A stretch of 10,314 bases of DNA, taken from assembly GCA_020025475.1 (NCBI GenBank), contig JAHHSA010000059.1:1-10314 (forward strand), in the 5' to 3' direction. Made by a program: the position numbers and the translations under genes. Origin of the DNA: Oscillibacter sp. (GTDB lineage: Bacteria; Bacillota; Clostridia; Oscillospirales; Oscillospiraceae). Shown here piece by piece: positions 1 to 6,943 of the stretch; position 1 is the first letter of the stretch, and each line of letters starts with the position of its first letter. Under the pieces are notes generated by a model. It saw only the letters and a list, made by a program, of their open reading frames with translations, searched no databases and was not told the DNA's origin.

Positions 1-11
1 CTTAAGTTTCT

Positions 12-41
12 TAATATTAGGCATTAGCATATCTAATATTA
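12..41. repeat. 9-bp inverted repeat, operator-like
   Basis: TAATATTAG (12-20) is repeated as its exact reverse complement CTAATATTA (33-41) across a 12-nt spacer, in AT-rich DNA downstream of the tetR gene. It could be an operator or promoter element of a gene beyond the left edge. A weaker pairing, AGCCC (47-51) with GGGCT (65-69), follows. Function is unknown; only the symmetry is seen. Confidence 0.4.
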
Positions 42-107
42 CACAAAGCCCGGTTATTTTTTCGGGGCTGTTCTCTCCTCTTTGTCCAATGCACCAAACA
101 GACGTCT

Positions 108-137
108 GAAAAGAGACGGCCAAAGCCGTCTCTTTTC
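108..137 (-). terminator. Rho-independent terminator of the tetR gene
   Basis: A perfect 13-bp stem (GAAAAGAGACGGC with GCCGTCTCTTTTC) closes a 4-nt loop, 5 nt past the stop codon of the minus-strand regulator. The T-run lies inside the 3' arm and pairs with an A-run in the 5' arm, so the hairpin could also stop transcription coming from the left. Confidence 0.7.
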
Positions 138-142
138 AACCC

Positions 143-715
143 TCATCGCTCATCCGATGTATTTTGATCAAAGCGCGCCAGTAATGTACGAGCGCTGCCG
201 TCCAACGCCAGTTTCAGTTTCTCCAGGTTGGTCAACTTGTTCTCAGACAGCTGACTTTCTATCCACTCCGTTAGGAAGCCAGTGCTCCCCAGCGTGAATA
301 GCTCCGCCACAAAATCCTTATCTGCCTGGGACACATTCATCCCAGTGGATTCCTGTTCCACCACAGCTACAATATATGGTTTGAGCCATTGTCTGATAAA
401 TCGGGACACCGCCTCATGACTGACCGAGTGATAGGCATTGAGTACCAGCCGCCGCTCTTCCAGCATTTTGGCTACAATGGCATCCATACCTACGGTCCAG
501 TTGTCTTCGTCCCCCCGGTCAGCAATCATGGTCTCGATCATATCCTCAAAAATCCATTCCAGCAGATCATAGACATCATGGAAATGGTAATAGAAGGTCT
601 GTCGGTTCACACCGCAATCCTCCACAATATCCTTGACCGTAATTTTATCCAGCGTTCGCTGTGTCAGAAGATTTCTCAGAGACTGCGCCAGTGCTTTTTT
701 AGTACTCAGGGCCAC
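143..715 (-). CDS. TetR/AcrR-family transcriptional regulator
   Basis: A DNA-binding regulator of 190 aa, the usual TetR size. The N-terminal helix-turn-helix spans about residues 26-46 (TVKDIVEDCGVNRQTFYYHF), followed by the YDLLEWIF linker helix. This style matches TetR proteins with a DhaS-like C-terminal domain (TetR_C_8 type); that assignment is family knowledge. The rest is helical and should bind an unknown ligand and dimerise. I chose the GTG at 715 because AAAGAGGTGG (730-721 on the minus strand) sits just before it. A TTG start at 742 in the same frame would add nine residues and place this Shine-Dalgarno inside the gene. An inverted repeat at 732-749 between promoter and start suggests autorepression. 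The target genes are not evident: dpaB lies upstream on the same strand and no transporter adjoins. Confidence 0.9.
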   Translation of the reverse strand: MALSTKKALAQSLRNLLTQRTLDKITVKDIVEDCGVNRQTFYYHFHDVYDLLEWIFEDMIETMIADRGDEDNWTVGMDAIVAKMLEERRLVLNAYHSVSHEAVSRFIRQWLKPYIVAVVEQESTGMNVSQADKDFVAELFTLGSTGFLTEWIESQLSENKLTNLEKLKLALDGSARTLLARFDQNTSDER

Positions 716-731
716 TGTGACCACCTCTTTC

Positions 732-749
732 TTGTATCCCAAGATACAA
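732..749. promoter_or_regulatory. Candidate TetR operator (7-bp inverted repeat)
   Basis: TTGTATC (732-738) and GATACAA (743-749) are exact reverse complements around a CCAA spacer. The 18-bp palindrome lies between the proposed tetR -10 box and the Shine-Dalgarno, roughly +13 to +30 of the transcript. Size and position fit an autoregulatory TetR operator; binding is inferred. Confidence 0.5.
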
Positions 750-768
750 TCATTTTCTTTTCCCGTTT

Positions 769-797
769 ATTCTACCATACTGCCCCGCAGTTTCCAA
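769..797 (-). promoter_or_regulatory. Candidate sigma-A promoter of tetR
   Basis: Reading the minus strand, TTGGAA (797-792), a 17-nt spacer and TAGAAT (774-769). The -10 matches five of six consensus bases and the -35 four. Transcription would begin near 762, about 47 nt before the GTG start. Confidence 0.5.
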
Positions 798-841
798 GTC
801 CTCCTCCAAACCTGCCAACCTGTTCTGTGCGCATCAGTCTC

Positions 842-1417
842 TTATGTGAGTAGAATCGGCTGCAGTTGTTCACCACGCAGAGCCGCATCCAGCGTCTCGG
901 GGATCTTTGAGAAATCCGCCACGAGAGAACACGGTTTTTGAATGGCGTTGTCCTGTCCGAAAGGAACAAAGTAGTAGTTCTTCCGTACCAGCAGTTCTCC
1001 AATCCGACTGGCCCCGGCTGACAGGCCGTCATTACTTGCCATCGCAATGACCACCGGTCTTCCGTTACGCAGATGTGCCTTGGCTGCCATCGTGACTGCA
1101 CTATCCGTGATGCCTGCCGCCAGCTTTGCGATGGTATTCCCGGTAGCCGGTGCAATCACCAGCGCATCCAGCAGTTTTTTGGGTCCAATCGGCTCCACCG
1201 ACGGAATATCAAAAAGCACTTCCCGTCCAGTCAGTTCTTCCATCTTGCCCAGCAGATCCTCTGATGTACCAAAGCGGGTATCCGTAAAAGCCGCCGACTC
1301 TGAGGCAATGGGGATCACATTTTCATAGATCTCCGTTACCTGCTTCAGCGCCTCCAACACCCTGGCATGGGTGCAGAAGGACCCGCACACTGCAAAGCCA
1401 ATTCGTTCTTTTCTCAT
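842..1417 (-). CDS. dpaB: Dipicolinate synthase subunit B (flavoprotein)
   Basis: DpaB (SpoVFB) works with DpaA in the mother cell to make pyridine-2,6-dicarboxylate from a lysine-pathway intermediate; calcium dipicolinate then accumulates in the spore core. The 191-aa protein has a flavoprotein-type Rossmann fold: GFAVCGSFCT at 7-16, SVEPIGPKK at 73-81, APATGNTIAKLAAGITDSAVTM at 89-110, and the conserved FGQDNAxxKP tail at 153-162. These are characteristic of the SpoVFB family. The ATG overlaps the dpaA stop as ATGA, indicating translational coupling, and GGGGTGAG lies about 6 nt upstream. I see no hairpin with a T-run in the roughly 125 nt before tetR. Confidence 0.96.
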   Translation of the reverse strand: MRKERIGFAVCGSFCTHARVLEALKQVTEIYENVIPIASESAAFTDTRFGTSEDLLGKMEELTGREVLFDIPSVEPIGPKKLLDALVIAPATGNTIAKLAAGITDSAVTMAAKAHLRNGRPVVIAMASNDGLSAGASRIGELLVRKNYYFVPFGQDNAIQKPCSLVADFSKIPETLDAALRGEQLQPILLT

Positions 1418-2262
1418 GTGTGCTCACCCCGTTCTTCTAAAATATGATAAATGGTATCCCGGATTGCAGCGGCCGCACTGACTGGCGCGCATTTTCCGGG
1501 CAGGCCCCGGGCCCAAATGGTCCGCAGCCCCAATTCTGAGGCCGCAGTCTGGTCCAGGCCCGGTTGCGACGCCACATCGATGTACAGGCAGTCTTTGGAG
1601 AGGTGACACAGCTGTGCTTTTCGCAGCAGAACTGCCGGCACTGTATTCACCACCAGGCAGTACCGTCCCAGATTGTCCGACAGCTCGCCGATTCCCACCG
1701 TGTCGCAGCCAAAAGCCTTTGCCCAGGCACGCTGCTCCCATTTTCGAGCCGCCACCGTGACCCTGGCTCCCAGCTCGTGGAAACGGTGTGCCAGCAGCTT
1801 TCCAATTCTGCCATAGCCGAGCACCAAAACTTCCGCACCGCAAAGGGTCACCGGAAGTTCCGCCATTGCAATCTGGATGGCCCCCTCCGCCGTAGGAATG
1901 GCGTTGGCCACCGTTAACTCTTCCCGTTTGAAGTAATCCAGCAGTGAGATGCCCGCTGTCTCTGCCTCCTGGCGCTCATGCTCCTTGACCTGTCCGGCCA
2001 ATACCAGCTGAGAAGGCGTCATCTGCCGAAAGAGTTCTCTCGTAAGTATGGTCCGTCCCTGACAATTCAGGACACCGTCATCCCAGCACAGTGGCAGCGG
2101 CAGCAGGATCATCTCTGCTGACAGTGCTTCGGTTAATTCTGTCTCCCCGGGATCTTCCCGACTGAGGCCCCAGGTATGCACTTCCTGCCCATCATCCCGC
2201 AGAAGCCGCGCCAGTTCCGCCTGCCGCAGATCGCCCCCAAGAACGCCAAAACATCTCTTCAT
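1414..2262 (-). CDS. dpaA: Dipicolinate synthase subunit A
   Basis: The NAD(P)-binding partner of DpaB (SpoVFA). The 282-aa protein opens with GVLGGDLRQ (6-14), has the family block YFKREELTVANAIPTAEGAIQ (110-130), a dinucleotide-binding LGYGRIGK (148-155), VVNTVPA (204-210), YIDVASQPGG-like YIDVASQPGLD (227-237) and the terminal LPGKCAPVSAA (254-264). The frame stays open upstream to 2508, but ATG 2262 is chosen because GAGGGGGGAA precedes it at good spacing and the family begins at this point. It is the first gene of a dpaAB pair. A sigma-K-like promoter may lie just upstream. Expression should be restricted to sporulation; that is family knowledge, not seen here. Confidence 0.96.
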   Translation of the reverse strand: MKRCFGVLGGDLRQAELARLLRDDGQEVHTWGLSREDPGETELTEALSAEMILLPLPLCWDDGVLNCQGRTILTRELFRQMTPSQLVLAGQVKEHERQEAETAGISLLDYFKREELTVANAIPTAEGAIQIAMAELPVTLCGAEVLVLGYGRIGKLLAHRFHELGARVTVAARKWEQRAWAKAFGCDTVGIGELSDNLGRYCLVVNTVPAVLLRKAQLCHLSKDCLYIDVASQPGLDQTAASELGLRTIWARGLPGKCAPVSAAAAIRDTIYHILEERGEHT

Positions 2263-2280
2263 ACGTTTCCCCCCTCGTTT

Positions 2281-2308
2281 CATGGTATGGCAGGAAGCCG
2301 TGGGAGGT
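2281..2308 (-). promoter_or_regulatory. Possible sigma-K promoter of dpaA
   Basis: On the minus strand AC (2308-2307), 17 nt, then CATACCATG (2289-2281), against a sigma-K consensus of AC ... CATAnnnTA; only the last A differs. The site is very near the ribosome-binding site and would give a leader of only about 12 nt. Mother-cell sigma-K control of dpa is known in Bacillus subtilis, which motivated the search, so this is weak evidence. Confidence 0.27.
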
Positions 2309-2310
2309 GA

Positions 2311-2339
2311 TTGCCTTTTTCTCAGGGCCGTGATAGGAT
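2311..2339 (+). promoter_or_regulatory. Candidate sigma-A promoter of the HAD gene
   Basis: TTGCCT (2311-2316), a 17-nt spacer and TAGGAT (2334-2339). Each box matches four of six consensus bases. A start near 2346 would leave a short leader before the ATG at 2374. Confidence 0.35.
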
Positions 2340-2373
2340 GAGGTATCATCAATTTGCGGAAAGGATGGCCCCC

Positions 2374-3057
2374 ATGAAGTATCCCTATCTGCTGTTCGAC
2401 GTGGACGACACACTCTTTGACTTTTCTAAATCCTCCGCGCAGGCCTTTCACATCCTTTGCAGGCAGGAAAACATTCCCAACACTCCTGAGACCTGGAATC
2501 TTTATCACACCATCAACATGGAGTTATGGACTGCCTTTGACGACCGCAAAATCACGAAAGAACAGGTCATCACCGGTCGCTTCATTCGTTTTCTGGATGT
2601 GTTAGGGCTGCACCGTGACCCCGATCAATGCAACGACATCTACCTGACTGCGTTGGGGAACGCCGTCTATCCTCTCCCATGGTCTGAAGAGGTCTGCCGA
2701 GAACTGTCCCGCCGGGGTCACCAGCTGCACATTGTCACCAACGCCGTGGCCTCCGTGCAGCGGAATCGGCTGAGAGCTTGTCCATTCGGTGATCTCTTTT
2801 CCCGCGTTTTTGTCTCCGAGGAGGCCGGTGCCGCCAAACCGGACCGAGCCTATTATGAATATGTGTTTTCTCAGGTCCCGGAGCTGACCCACGAGAACTG
2901 TCTGGTGATCGGTGACTCCCTCACATCCGATATTCTGGGTGCCAACAACGCAGATCTCCACTGCTGCTGGTTTAACCCCCGGGGAAAAAGCGCCGGGCCC
3001 GAATTCCGGATCGACTATGACATTCGGGACCTGCGGGAACTATTGAACATTGTATAA
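2374..3057 (+). CDS. HAD-family phosphatase, YjjG/YfnB type (nucleotidase)
   Basis: A 227-aa haloacid dehalogenase hydrolase, probably a soluble 5'-nucleotidase acting on (non-canonical) pyrimidine nucleotides, as known for YjjG. All four HAD motifs are present: FDVDDT (8-13; nucleophile D9, acid/base D11), VTN (121-123), the lysine of AAKPD (K155), and GDSLTSDILGA (180-190; D181 and D186 for magnesium). The alpha-helical segment after motif I (about 14-100) is a C1-type cap. The start at 2374 has AAGGA 8 nt upstream; in-frame ATGs at 2338 and 2365 and an alternative at 2311 lack a usable Shine-Dalgarno. The gene diverges from dpaA and appears monocistronic, ending at a terminator. The exact substrate cannot be read from sequence. 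Confidence 0.9.
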   Translation: MKYPYLLFDVDDTLFDFSKSSAQAFHILCRQENIPNTPETWNLYHTINMELWTAFDDRKITKEQVITGRFIRFLDVLGLHRDPDQCNDIYLTALGNAVYPLPWSEEVCRELSRRGHQLHIVTNAVASVQRNRLRACPFGDLFSRVFVSEEAGAAKPDRAYYEYVFSQVPELTHENCLVIGDSLTSDILGANNADLHCCWFNPRGKSAGPEFRIDYDIRDLRELLNIV

Positions 3058-3337
3058 GTGCAAGCAAAAACCACCTGATTCCAGAGGAACCAAGTGGTTT
3101 TTTCAAATGAGCGTTCCGGCCACGGTTGGCTTCCATTTCTCGTGGTTCCCTGCCAAAACTGACCGAATAGGCAAAGACAGGCGCACCAATATCATGCAGG
3201 TGAATGGTAACAGTCTGCCGCCCGAAGAGTGTAAAATGCCACATAATCCGGGCGGTTTCCAAACTGTACCCATATTGGAAATAGGGACTCAGGTCTGAAA
3301 ACAACGGAAATGCGGTATACTCACATCCACAGTTCAT
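2972..3337 (-). CDS. Doubtful small ORF downstream of cca
   Basis: An open frame lies on the minus strand after cca. From the ATG at 3337, which has GAGGT 5 nt upstream, it would begin MNCGCEYTAFPLFSDL and stay open to 2972. Residues about 8-65 look protein-like (for instance YFQYGYSLETARIMWHFTLF) with ordinary codons, but I recognise no family. Against it: the frame runs through the terminator at 3066-3103 and into the HAD gene. A second minus-strand frame is open over the same stretch and ends at a TGA (3105-3103) directly before the terminator, so a frameshifted or decayed gene is also possible. The frame extends upstream to 3469, overlapping cca, without a better start. Confidence 0.25.
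   Translation of the reverse strand: MNCGCEYTAFPLFSDLSPYFQYGYSLETARIMWHFTLFGRQTVTIHLHDIGAPVFAYSVSFGREPREMEANRGRNAHLKKPLGSSGIRWFLLALIQCSIVPAGPECHSRSGIRARRFFPGG
3066..3103. terminator. Bidirectional Rho-independent terminator
   Basis: AAAAACCAC (3066-3074) pairs with GTGGTTTTT (3094-3102), continuing inward to a 12-bp stem around an AGA loop. On the plus strand the inner stem has two A/C mismatches; on the minus strand the same positions become G-U pairs, so the hairpin is better for leftward transcripts. It lies 9 nt past the HAD stop and should serve both it and transcription arriving from cca. Confidence 0.75.
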
Positions 3338-3389
3338 GCCGACCTCAGCAGCCGCCTCAATGGCCCCGTCCGTCAGTAAGCATCCTTCT

Positions 3390-4745
3390 TTAACACGGTG
3401 GGATCTCACAGCGCATTTCACATCTTTGAAGCTCATGCGATGCCCATCTAAGCAGGCTGTCTCTCTCATTTGTCAGCACACCGTCTATTACATGATTCAG
3501 CATGCGATGCAGGGTCTTCCCGATTGCGGCTCCGTGAAAGCCCAGTTCTGCCAGGTCCTGGCCATTGACTGCCAGTTGATGCAGCGATACGCAGGCTCCC
3601 TCCGCTATCAGACGGTTCAGGATATTCTCTCCTGCCCTGATCTCTCTTTGAATGTCCCGGCATTCCGGTGCCTGGGCCAGATTATCCGCCCGTTTCACCG
3701 CCAGCAGGCGCCGCAGATCCGTCTCTCCAAGTTCCGAAAGAGCATGTCCGATCCCGGCTTCCGTCCGGGGAATGTCCCGATCATGCCATGCCACCAAACG
3801 CACCGTCGTCTCTCGCGTGACTCGCTCGCACCTGACACGACGGAGCATCATGTCCGCCAGTTCCGCGCTACGGGCACAATGGCCACGGAAATGTCCCACG
3901 TTGTGCCCATCCACCGTAAAGCAATCCGGCTTTCCAACATCATGCAGCAGCATGGTCAGACGAAGAATCAGATCCCCTGGGACCGCAGCCAAAGCATGCA
4001 GCGTATGCTCCCAGATATCATAAACATGATGGCAGTTTCTCTGCTCAAATCCAATCATTGGCAGCAGCTCCGGCCAGATAACGCCCATCACCTCCGGGTA
4101 GCCCCGCAGCACCGCCGCCGCGTCCGCGCCGCAGAGCAGTCTGGATACCTCCGCCCAGACGCGCTCTGCTGCAATGGAGCCCAGCAGGGCTCGTTTTTCC
4201 CGCAGGGCGCGATCCGTAGCCGGATCCAGTGAAAACCGGAGAGTTGCTGAGAACCGCAGCCCCCGTAAAATTCGCAGCGCATCTTCTTCAAAGCGTCGTT
4301 TTGGGTCTCCCACGCAGCGGAGAACCTGTCGTTCCAGATCCGCTCTGCCGCCAAACGGGTCCCGAATTGTCCCGTCCAGTGCCATTGCCATGGCATTCAC
4401 TGAAAAATCCCGACGTTTCAGGTCCTCCTCCAGGGAACGGGTGAACTTCACCGCCGCCGGTCTGCGGTGGTCCAGGTAATCGCCATCTACTCGGAAGGTG
4501 GTGATCTCCACAGGCGCTCCGTCCGTGAGGACCGTGATGGTCCCATGCTTCAAACCTGTGGGAATGGTCCGACCGTCAAACAGTCTGAGCGTCTCCTCCG
4601 GCAGGGCCGCAGTCGTGATATCCCAGTCCATTGGTTCTTTGCCCAGCAGACAGTCCCGGACGCAGCCGCCCACGCACCAGGCCTCATAGCCCGCCTCCTG
4701 TAGAGTCCAAAGCACTTTCTCCACCGTTTTTGGTATCTTTTCCAA
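3390..4745 (-). CDS. cca: CCA tRNA nucleotidyltransferase with HD domain
   Basis: Adds or repairs the 3' CCA end of tRNAs, using CTP and ATP without a nucleic acid template. The 451-aa protein is a class II enzyme: VGGCVRDCLLG (25-35) and MDWDITT (39-45; D40 and D42 bind metal), RRDFSVNAMA (111-120), and EEDALRILRGLRFSA (153-167) in the nucleotide-selecting neck. An HD domain follows (HHVYDIWEHT at 239-248, LLHDVGKPD at 266-274), as in many clostridial and proteobacterial forms; it may give 2',3'-cyclic phosphatase activity. The start is TTG at 4745: GGGAGGGG lies 8 nt upstream, the N-terminus fits the family, and no ATG is close. The gene appears monocistronic with its own promoter in the divergent region shared with murC. 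Confidence 0.95.
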   Translation of the reverse strand: MEKIPKTVEKVLWTLQEAGYEAWCVGGCVRDCLLGKEPMDWDITTAALPEETLRLFDGRTIPTGLKHGTITVLTDGAPVEITTFRVDGDYLDHRRPAAVKFTRSLEEDLKRRDFSVNAMAMALDGTIRDPFGGRADLERQVLRCVGDPKRRFEEDALRILRGLRFSATLRFSLDPATDRALREKRALLGSIAAERVWAEVSRLLCGADAAAVLRGYPEVMGVIWPELLPMIGFEQRNCHHVYDIWEHTLHALAAVPGDLILRLTMLLHDVGKPDCFTVDGHNVGHFRGHCARSAELADMMLRRVRCERVTRETTVRLVAWHDRDIPRTEAGIGHALSELGETDLRRLLAVKRADNLAQAPECRDIQREIRAGENILNRLIAEGACVSLHQLAVNGQDLAELGFHGAAIGKTLHRMLNHVIDGVLTNERDSLLRWASHELQRCEMRCEIPPC

Positions 4746-4763
4746 GCTTTTTTCCCCTCCCGG

Positions 4764-4792
4764 TTGCTTTTCTCCCGTGAATATACTATAAT
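4764..4792 (+). promoter_or_regulatory. Sigma-A promoter of murC
   Basis: TTGCTT (4764-4769), a 17-nt spacer and a perfect TATAAT (4787-4792). The start would be near 4799, with a leader of about 68 nt before murC. Its -35 lies inside the region transcribed from the cca promoter. Confidence 0.6.
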
Positions 4793-4813
4793 TAAGTGCT
4801 TAAAATTATACAA
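4785..4813 (-). promoter_or_regulatory. Sigma-A promoter of cca
   Basis: On the minus strand TTGTAT (4813-4808), a 17-nt spacer and TATAGT (4790-4785). Transcription would start near 4778, giving a leader of about 33 nt before the TTG. The -10 box overlaps that of the opposing murC promoter. Confidence 0.6.
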
Positions 4814-4866
4814 CGCATCAGCCGTCATTGCAATCGGCGATGTATCTTGAAAGGGAGTCCGTTTCC

Positions 4867-6255
4867 ATGATGAACAACCCCAACCCCATCAGCAGCTATT
4901 TGAAAGCTGGTTCTAAAGTCCACCTGGTCGGCATCGGCGGTGTCTCCATGTGCCCTCTGGCAGAGGTATTGCACGGCATGGGCATGCAGGTCCAGGGTTC
5001 CGATATGACAGAGAGCGATACCGTCAAGCATCTGCGCTCTGTCGGCATCCCCGTTGCCATTGGCCACAACGCTGAGAACCTGGGTGACTGCGACCTGGTG
5101 ATTCGCACCGCCGCCGTCCACGACGGCAACCCTGAAATTGCCGGTGCTGTATCCCGCAGTATCCCCGTCTATGAGCGAGCTCAGGCCTGGGGTGCTATTA
5201 TGCAGCACTATCCCAACGCGCTGTGCGTGGCAGGCACTCACGGCAAGACCACCACGACCTCTATGTGTACGCACATTTTCATGGCAGCAGAGGCCGATCC
5301 CACTGTCATGATTGGCGGCACTCTGCCCATGCTCCACTCCGGCTACCGGGTTGGCCAGGGCGACACCATCATTTTGGAATCCTGCGAATACTGCAACAGC
5401 TTTCTGAGCTTCTTCCCTACCGTGGCCGTGATTCTGAACGTTGAGGAGGACCACCTGGACTTCTTCAAGGATCTCCAGGACATTGAGCACTCCTTCCGCA
5501 AGTTTGCTGAGCTAGTCCCCCCCACCACCGGCACTGTCATCGTGAACGCCGACAACGAGGGTGCCATGGACTCCGTAGCGGGTGTGGACCGTAATATCAT
5601 CACCTTTGGTCTGGAACATCCCGCCGACTGCACCGCAGCCAACCTTGCCGTAGATGAAAACGGCCGTCCCGTCTTTGACGTGATGGTTAAGGGCGAGCGC
5701 TATGCGCATGTCACTCTGGGCGTCTACGGTCACCACAATGTTCTCAATGCCCTGGCCGCCGCTGCCACCGCCTGGTCTCTGGGTTTGTCCGGCAGCGCTG
5801 TGGAGGCAGGTCTCGCATCCTTCTCCGGTGCTGGACGCCGCTTCGAGCACAAGGGCTCTTTCCGTGGTGCCGAGATCTATGATGACTACGCTCACCACCC
5901 CGATGAACTCCACGCCCTGATTTCCACTTGCCGTGAATTGGGCTATAAGCGTCTGGTGGTGGCTTTCCAGCCCCACACTTACACCCGTACCATCAAGTTC
6001 TTCGACAACTTCGTCCAGGAGCTCAGCAGAGCCGATGTGGTGATTCTGGCAGAGATCTTCGCCGCCAGGGAGCAAAATACCACCGGCATCTCCTCCTCTG
6101 ACCTCTGCCGCAACATTCCCGGTGCCGTCTACTGCTCTACGCTGGATAAAGTAACTGATCAGCTGGTACAGGTGGTACAGCCCGGTGATCTGGTGTTGAC
6201 GGTGGGCGCCGGTGACATCTACCGTGCCGGTGAGAAGCTGCTGGAGCGGGCATAA
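4867..6255 (+). CDS. murC: UDP-N-acetylmuramate--L-alanine ligase
   Basis: Cytoplasmic ATP-dependent ligase that adds L-alanine to UDP-MurNAc, the first peptide step of peptidoglycan precursor synthesis. The 462-aa protein carries the UDP-binding VGIGGVSM (21-28), the ATP P-loop AGTHGKTTTTS (122-132), ESCEYCNSF (171-179), VEEDHLDFF (192-200), GHHNVLNALAA (288-298), YDDYAHHPDE (338-347), FQPHTYTRT (367-375) and VGAGDIY (446-452), matching family length and order. The frame is open from 4828, but ATG 4867 is preferred because AAGGGAG (4851-4857) precedes it and the N-terminus then fits; ATG 4870 is equally possible. It is followed after 2 nt by a deacylase gene, forming an operon. Confidence 0.97.
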   Translation: MMNNPNPISSYLKAGSKVHLVGIGGVSMCPLAEVLHGMGMQVQGSDMTESDTVKHLRSVGIPVAIGHNAENLGDCDLVIRTAAVHDGNPEIAGAVSRSIPVYERAQAWGAIMQHYPNALCVAGTHGKTTTTSMCTHIFMAAEADPTVMIGGTLPMLHSGYRVGQGDTIILESCEYCNSFLSFFPTVAVILNVEEDHLDFFKDLQDIEHSFRKFAELVPPTTGTVIVNADNEGAMDSVAGVDRNIITFGLEHPADCTAANLAVDENGRPVFDVMVKGERYAHVTLGVYGHHNVLNALAAAATAWSLGLSGSAVEAGLASFSGAGRRFEHKGSFRGAEIYDDYAHHPDELHALISTCRELGYKRLVVAFQPHTYTRTIKFFDNFVQELSRADVVILAEIFAAREQNTTGISSSDLCRNIPGAVYCSTLDKVTDQLVQVVQPGDLVLTVGAGDIYRAGEKLLERA

Positions 6256-6257
6256 CC

Positions 6258-6794
6258 ATGCAGATCTCCGAAATTTACACACAAGCCCCTGCTGGCGGCC
6301 ATTGTGAAGTGGAACTTGCCACCTTCGCCCTGCTGGATGAATTGAAGATCCCTTATATCCGCGTGGAGCACGACTGCGCCGATACCATGGAGGACTGCGA
6401 TGCCATCAGCGATGCACTGGGGATTTGCATCTGCAAAAATCTCTTTCTCTGCAATCGGCAGAAAACAGCTTTTTACCTGCTGACCATGCCAGGAGATAAG
6501 CCCTTTCATACCAAAGATCTGAGCGCTCAGATTGGATCTTCCCGCCTTTCTTTTGCTCCGCCGGAAAAAATGGTGGAGTTGCTGGGCTGCACCCCTGGTT
6601 CCGCCAGTGTACTGGGCCTGATGAATGACAGGGAACATCAGGTGCGCCTGATCATGGATCGCGAGGTCTGGAAAGCCCCCTACTTCGGTTGCCATCCCTG
6701 CAAGAACGATGGCAGTCTTCGTATCAGCACAGACGACCTGCTGCAAATCTTTCTCCCACACACCGGCCACGATGTCACTGTGGTGGAGCTTTGA
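6258..6794 (+). CDS. YbaK/PrdX-type aminoacyl-tRNA deacylase
   Basis: A 178-aa stand-alone relative of the prolyl-tRNA synthetase editing domain (ProXp/PrdX, YbaK/EbsC fold), expected to hydrolyse mischarged tRNA such as Ala-tRNA(Pro). Seen: the CKNLFL strand with the conserved lysine (K60), GSASVLGLMND (114-124), and the signature GCHPCKNDGSLRISTDDL (144-161) near the end. These match the prolyl-tRNA synthetase-associated domain family; the precise amino-acid specificity cannot be read. The ATG lies 2 nt after the murC stop with GGAGCGGG (6243-6250) as Shine-Dalgarno inside murC, so it should be co-transcribed and translationally coupled. It ends just before a strong terminator. Confidence 0.9.
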   Translation: MQISEIYTQAPAGGHCEVELATFALLDELKIPYIRVEHDCADTMEDCDAISDALGICICKNLFLCNRQKTAFYLLTMPGDKPFHTKDLSAQIGSSRLSFAPPEKMVELLGCTPGSASVLGLMNDREHQVRLIMDREVWKAPYFGCHPCKNDGSLRISTDDLLQIFLPHTGHDVTVVEL

Positions 6795-6806
6795 GAAAAC
6801 ACCTCA

Positions 6807-6840
6807 GGGCACGCATCTTACCGATGCGTGCCCTTTTTTT
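6807..6840 (+). terminator. Rho-independent terminator of the murC operon
   Basis: A perfect 11-bp stem, GGGCACGCATC (6807-6817) with GATGCGTGCCC (6823-6833), a TTACC loop and seven T residues (6834-6840), 13 nt after the deacylase stop. Confidence 0.95.
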
Positions 6841-6866
6841 GATGCTTCACACCAAAAAGTGCCTGC

Positions 6867-6895
6867 TTGCACAAATCACTCACTTCCTTTATACT
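6867..6895 (+). promoter_or_regulatory. Sigma-A promoter of the VOC gene
   Basis: TTGCAC (6867-6872), a 17-nt spacer and TATACT (6890-6895), only 26 nt past the previous terminator. The start would be near 6902, giving a leader of about 42 nt. Confidence 0.65.
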
Positions 6896-6943
6896 GTCAA
6901 CATCAATGCTGCCGGACACAGCGCAAAAAGGAGGTTTGATTGT

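Noticed and set aside
47..69. Second terminator left of the tetR terminator
   Set aside because: Only a 5-bp stem with a 13-nt loop and three T residues after it on the minus strand; too weak to call.
3336..4232. 298-codon plus-strand frame opposite cca
   Set aside because: Antisense to well-conserved CCA-enzyme motifs, and the translation is low in recognisable structure.
4825..5490. 221-codon minus-strand frame inside murC
   Set aside because: It is antisense to a conserved murC; murC motifs explain the sequence and codon bias opens the reverse frame.
5512..6282. 256-codon minus-strand frame over the 3' half of murC
   Set aside because: Same reason: a mirror of murC codon use, with no recognisable domain.
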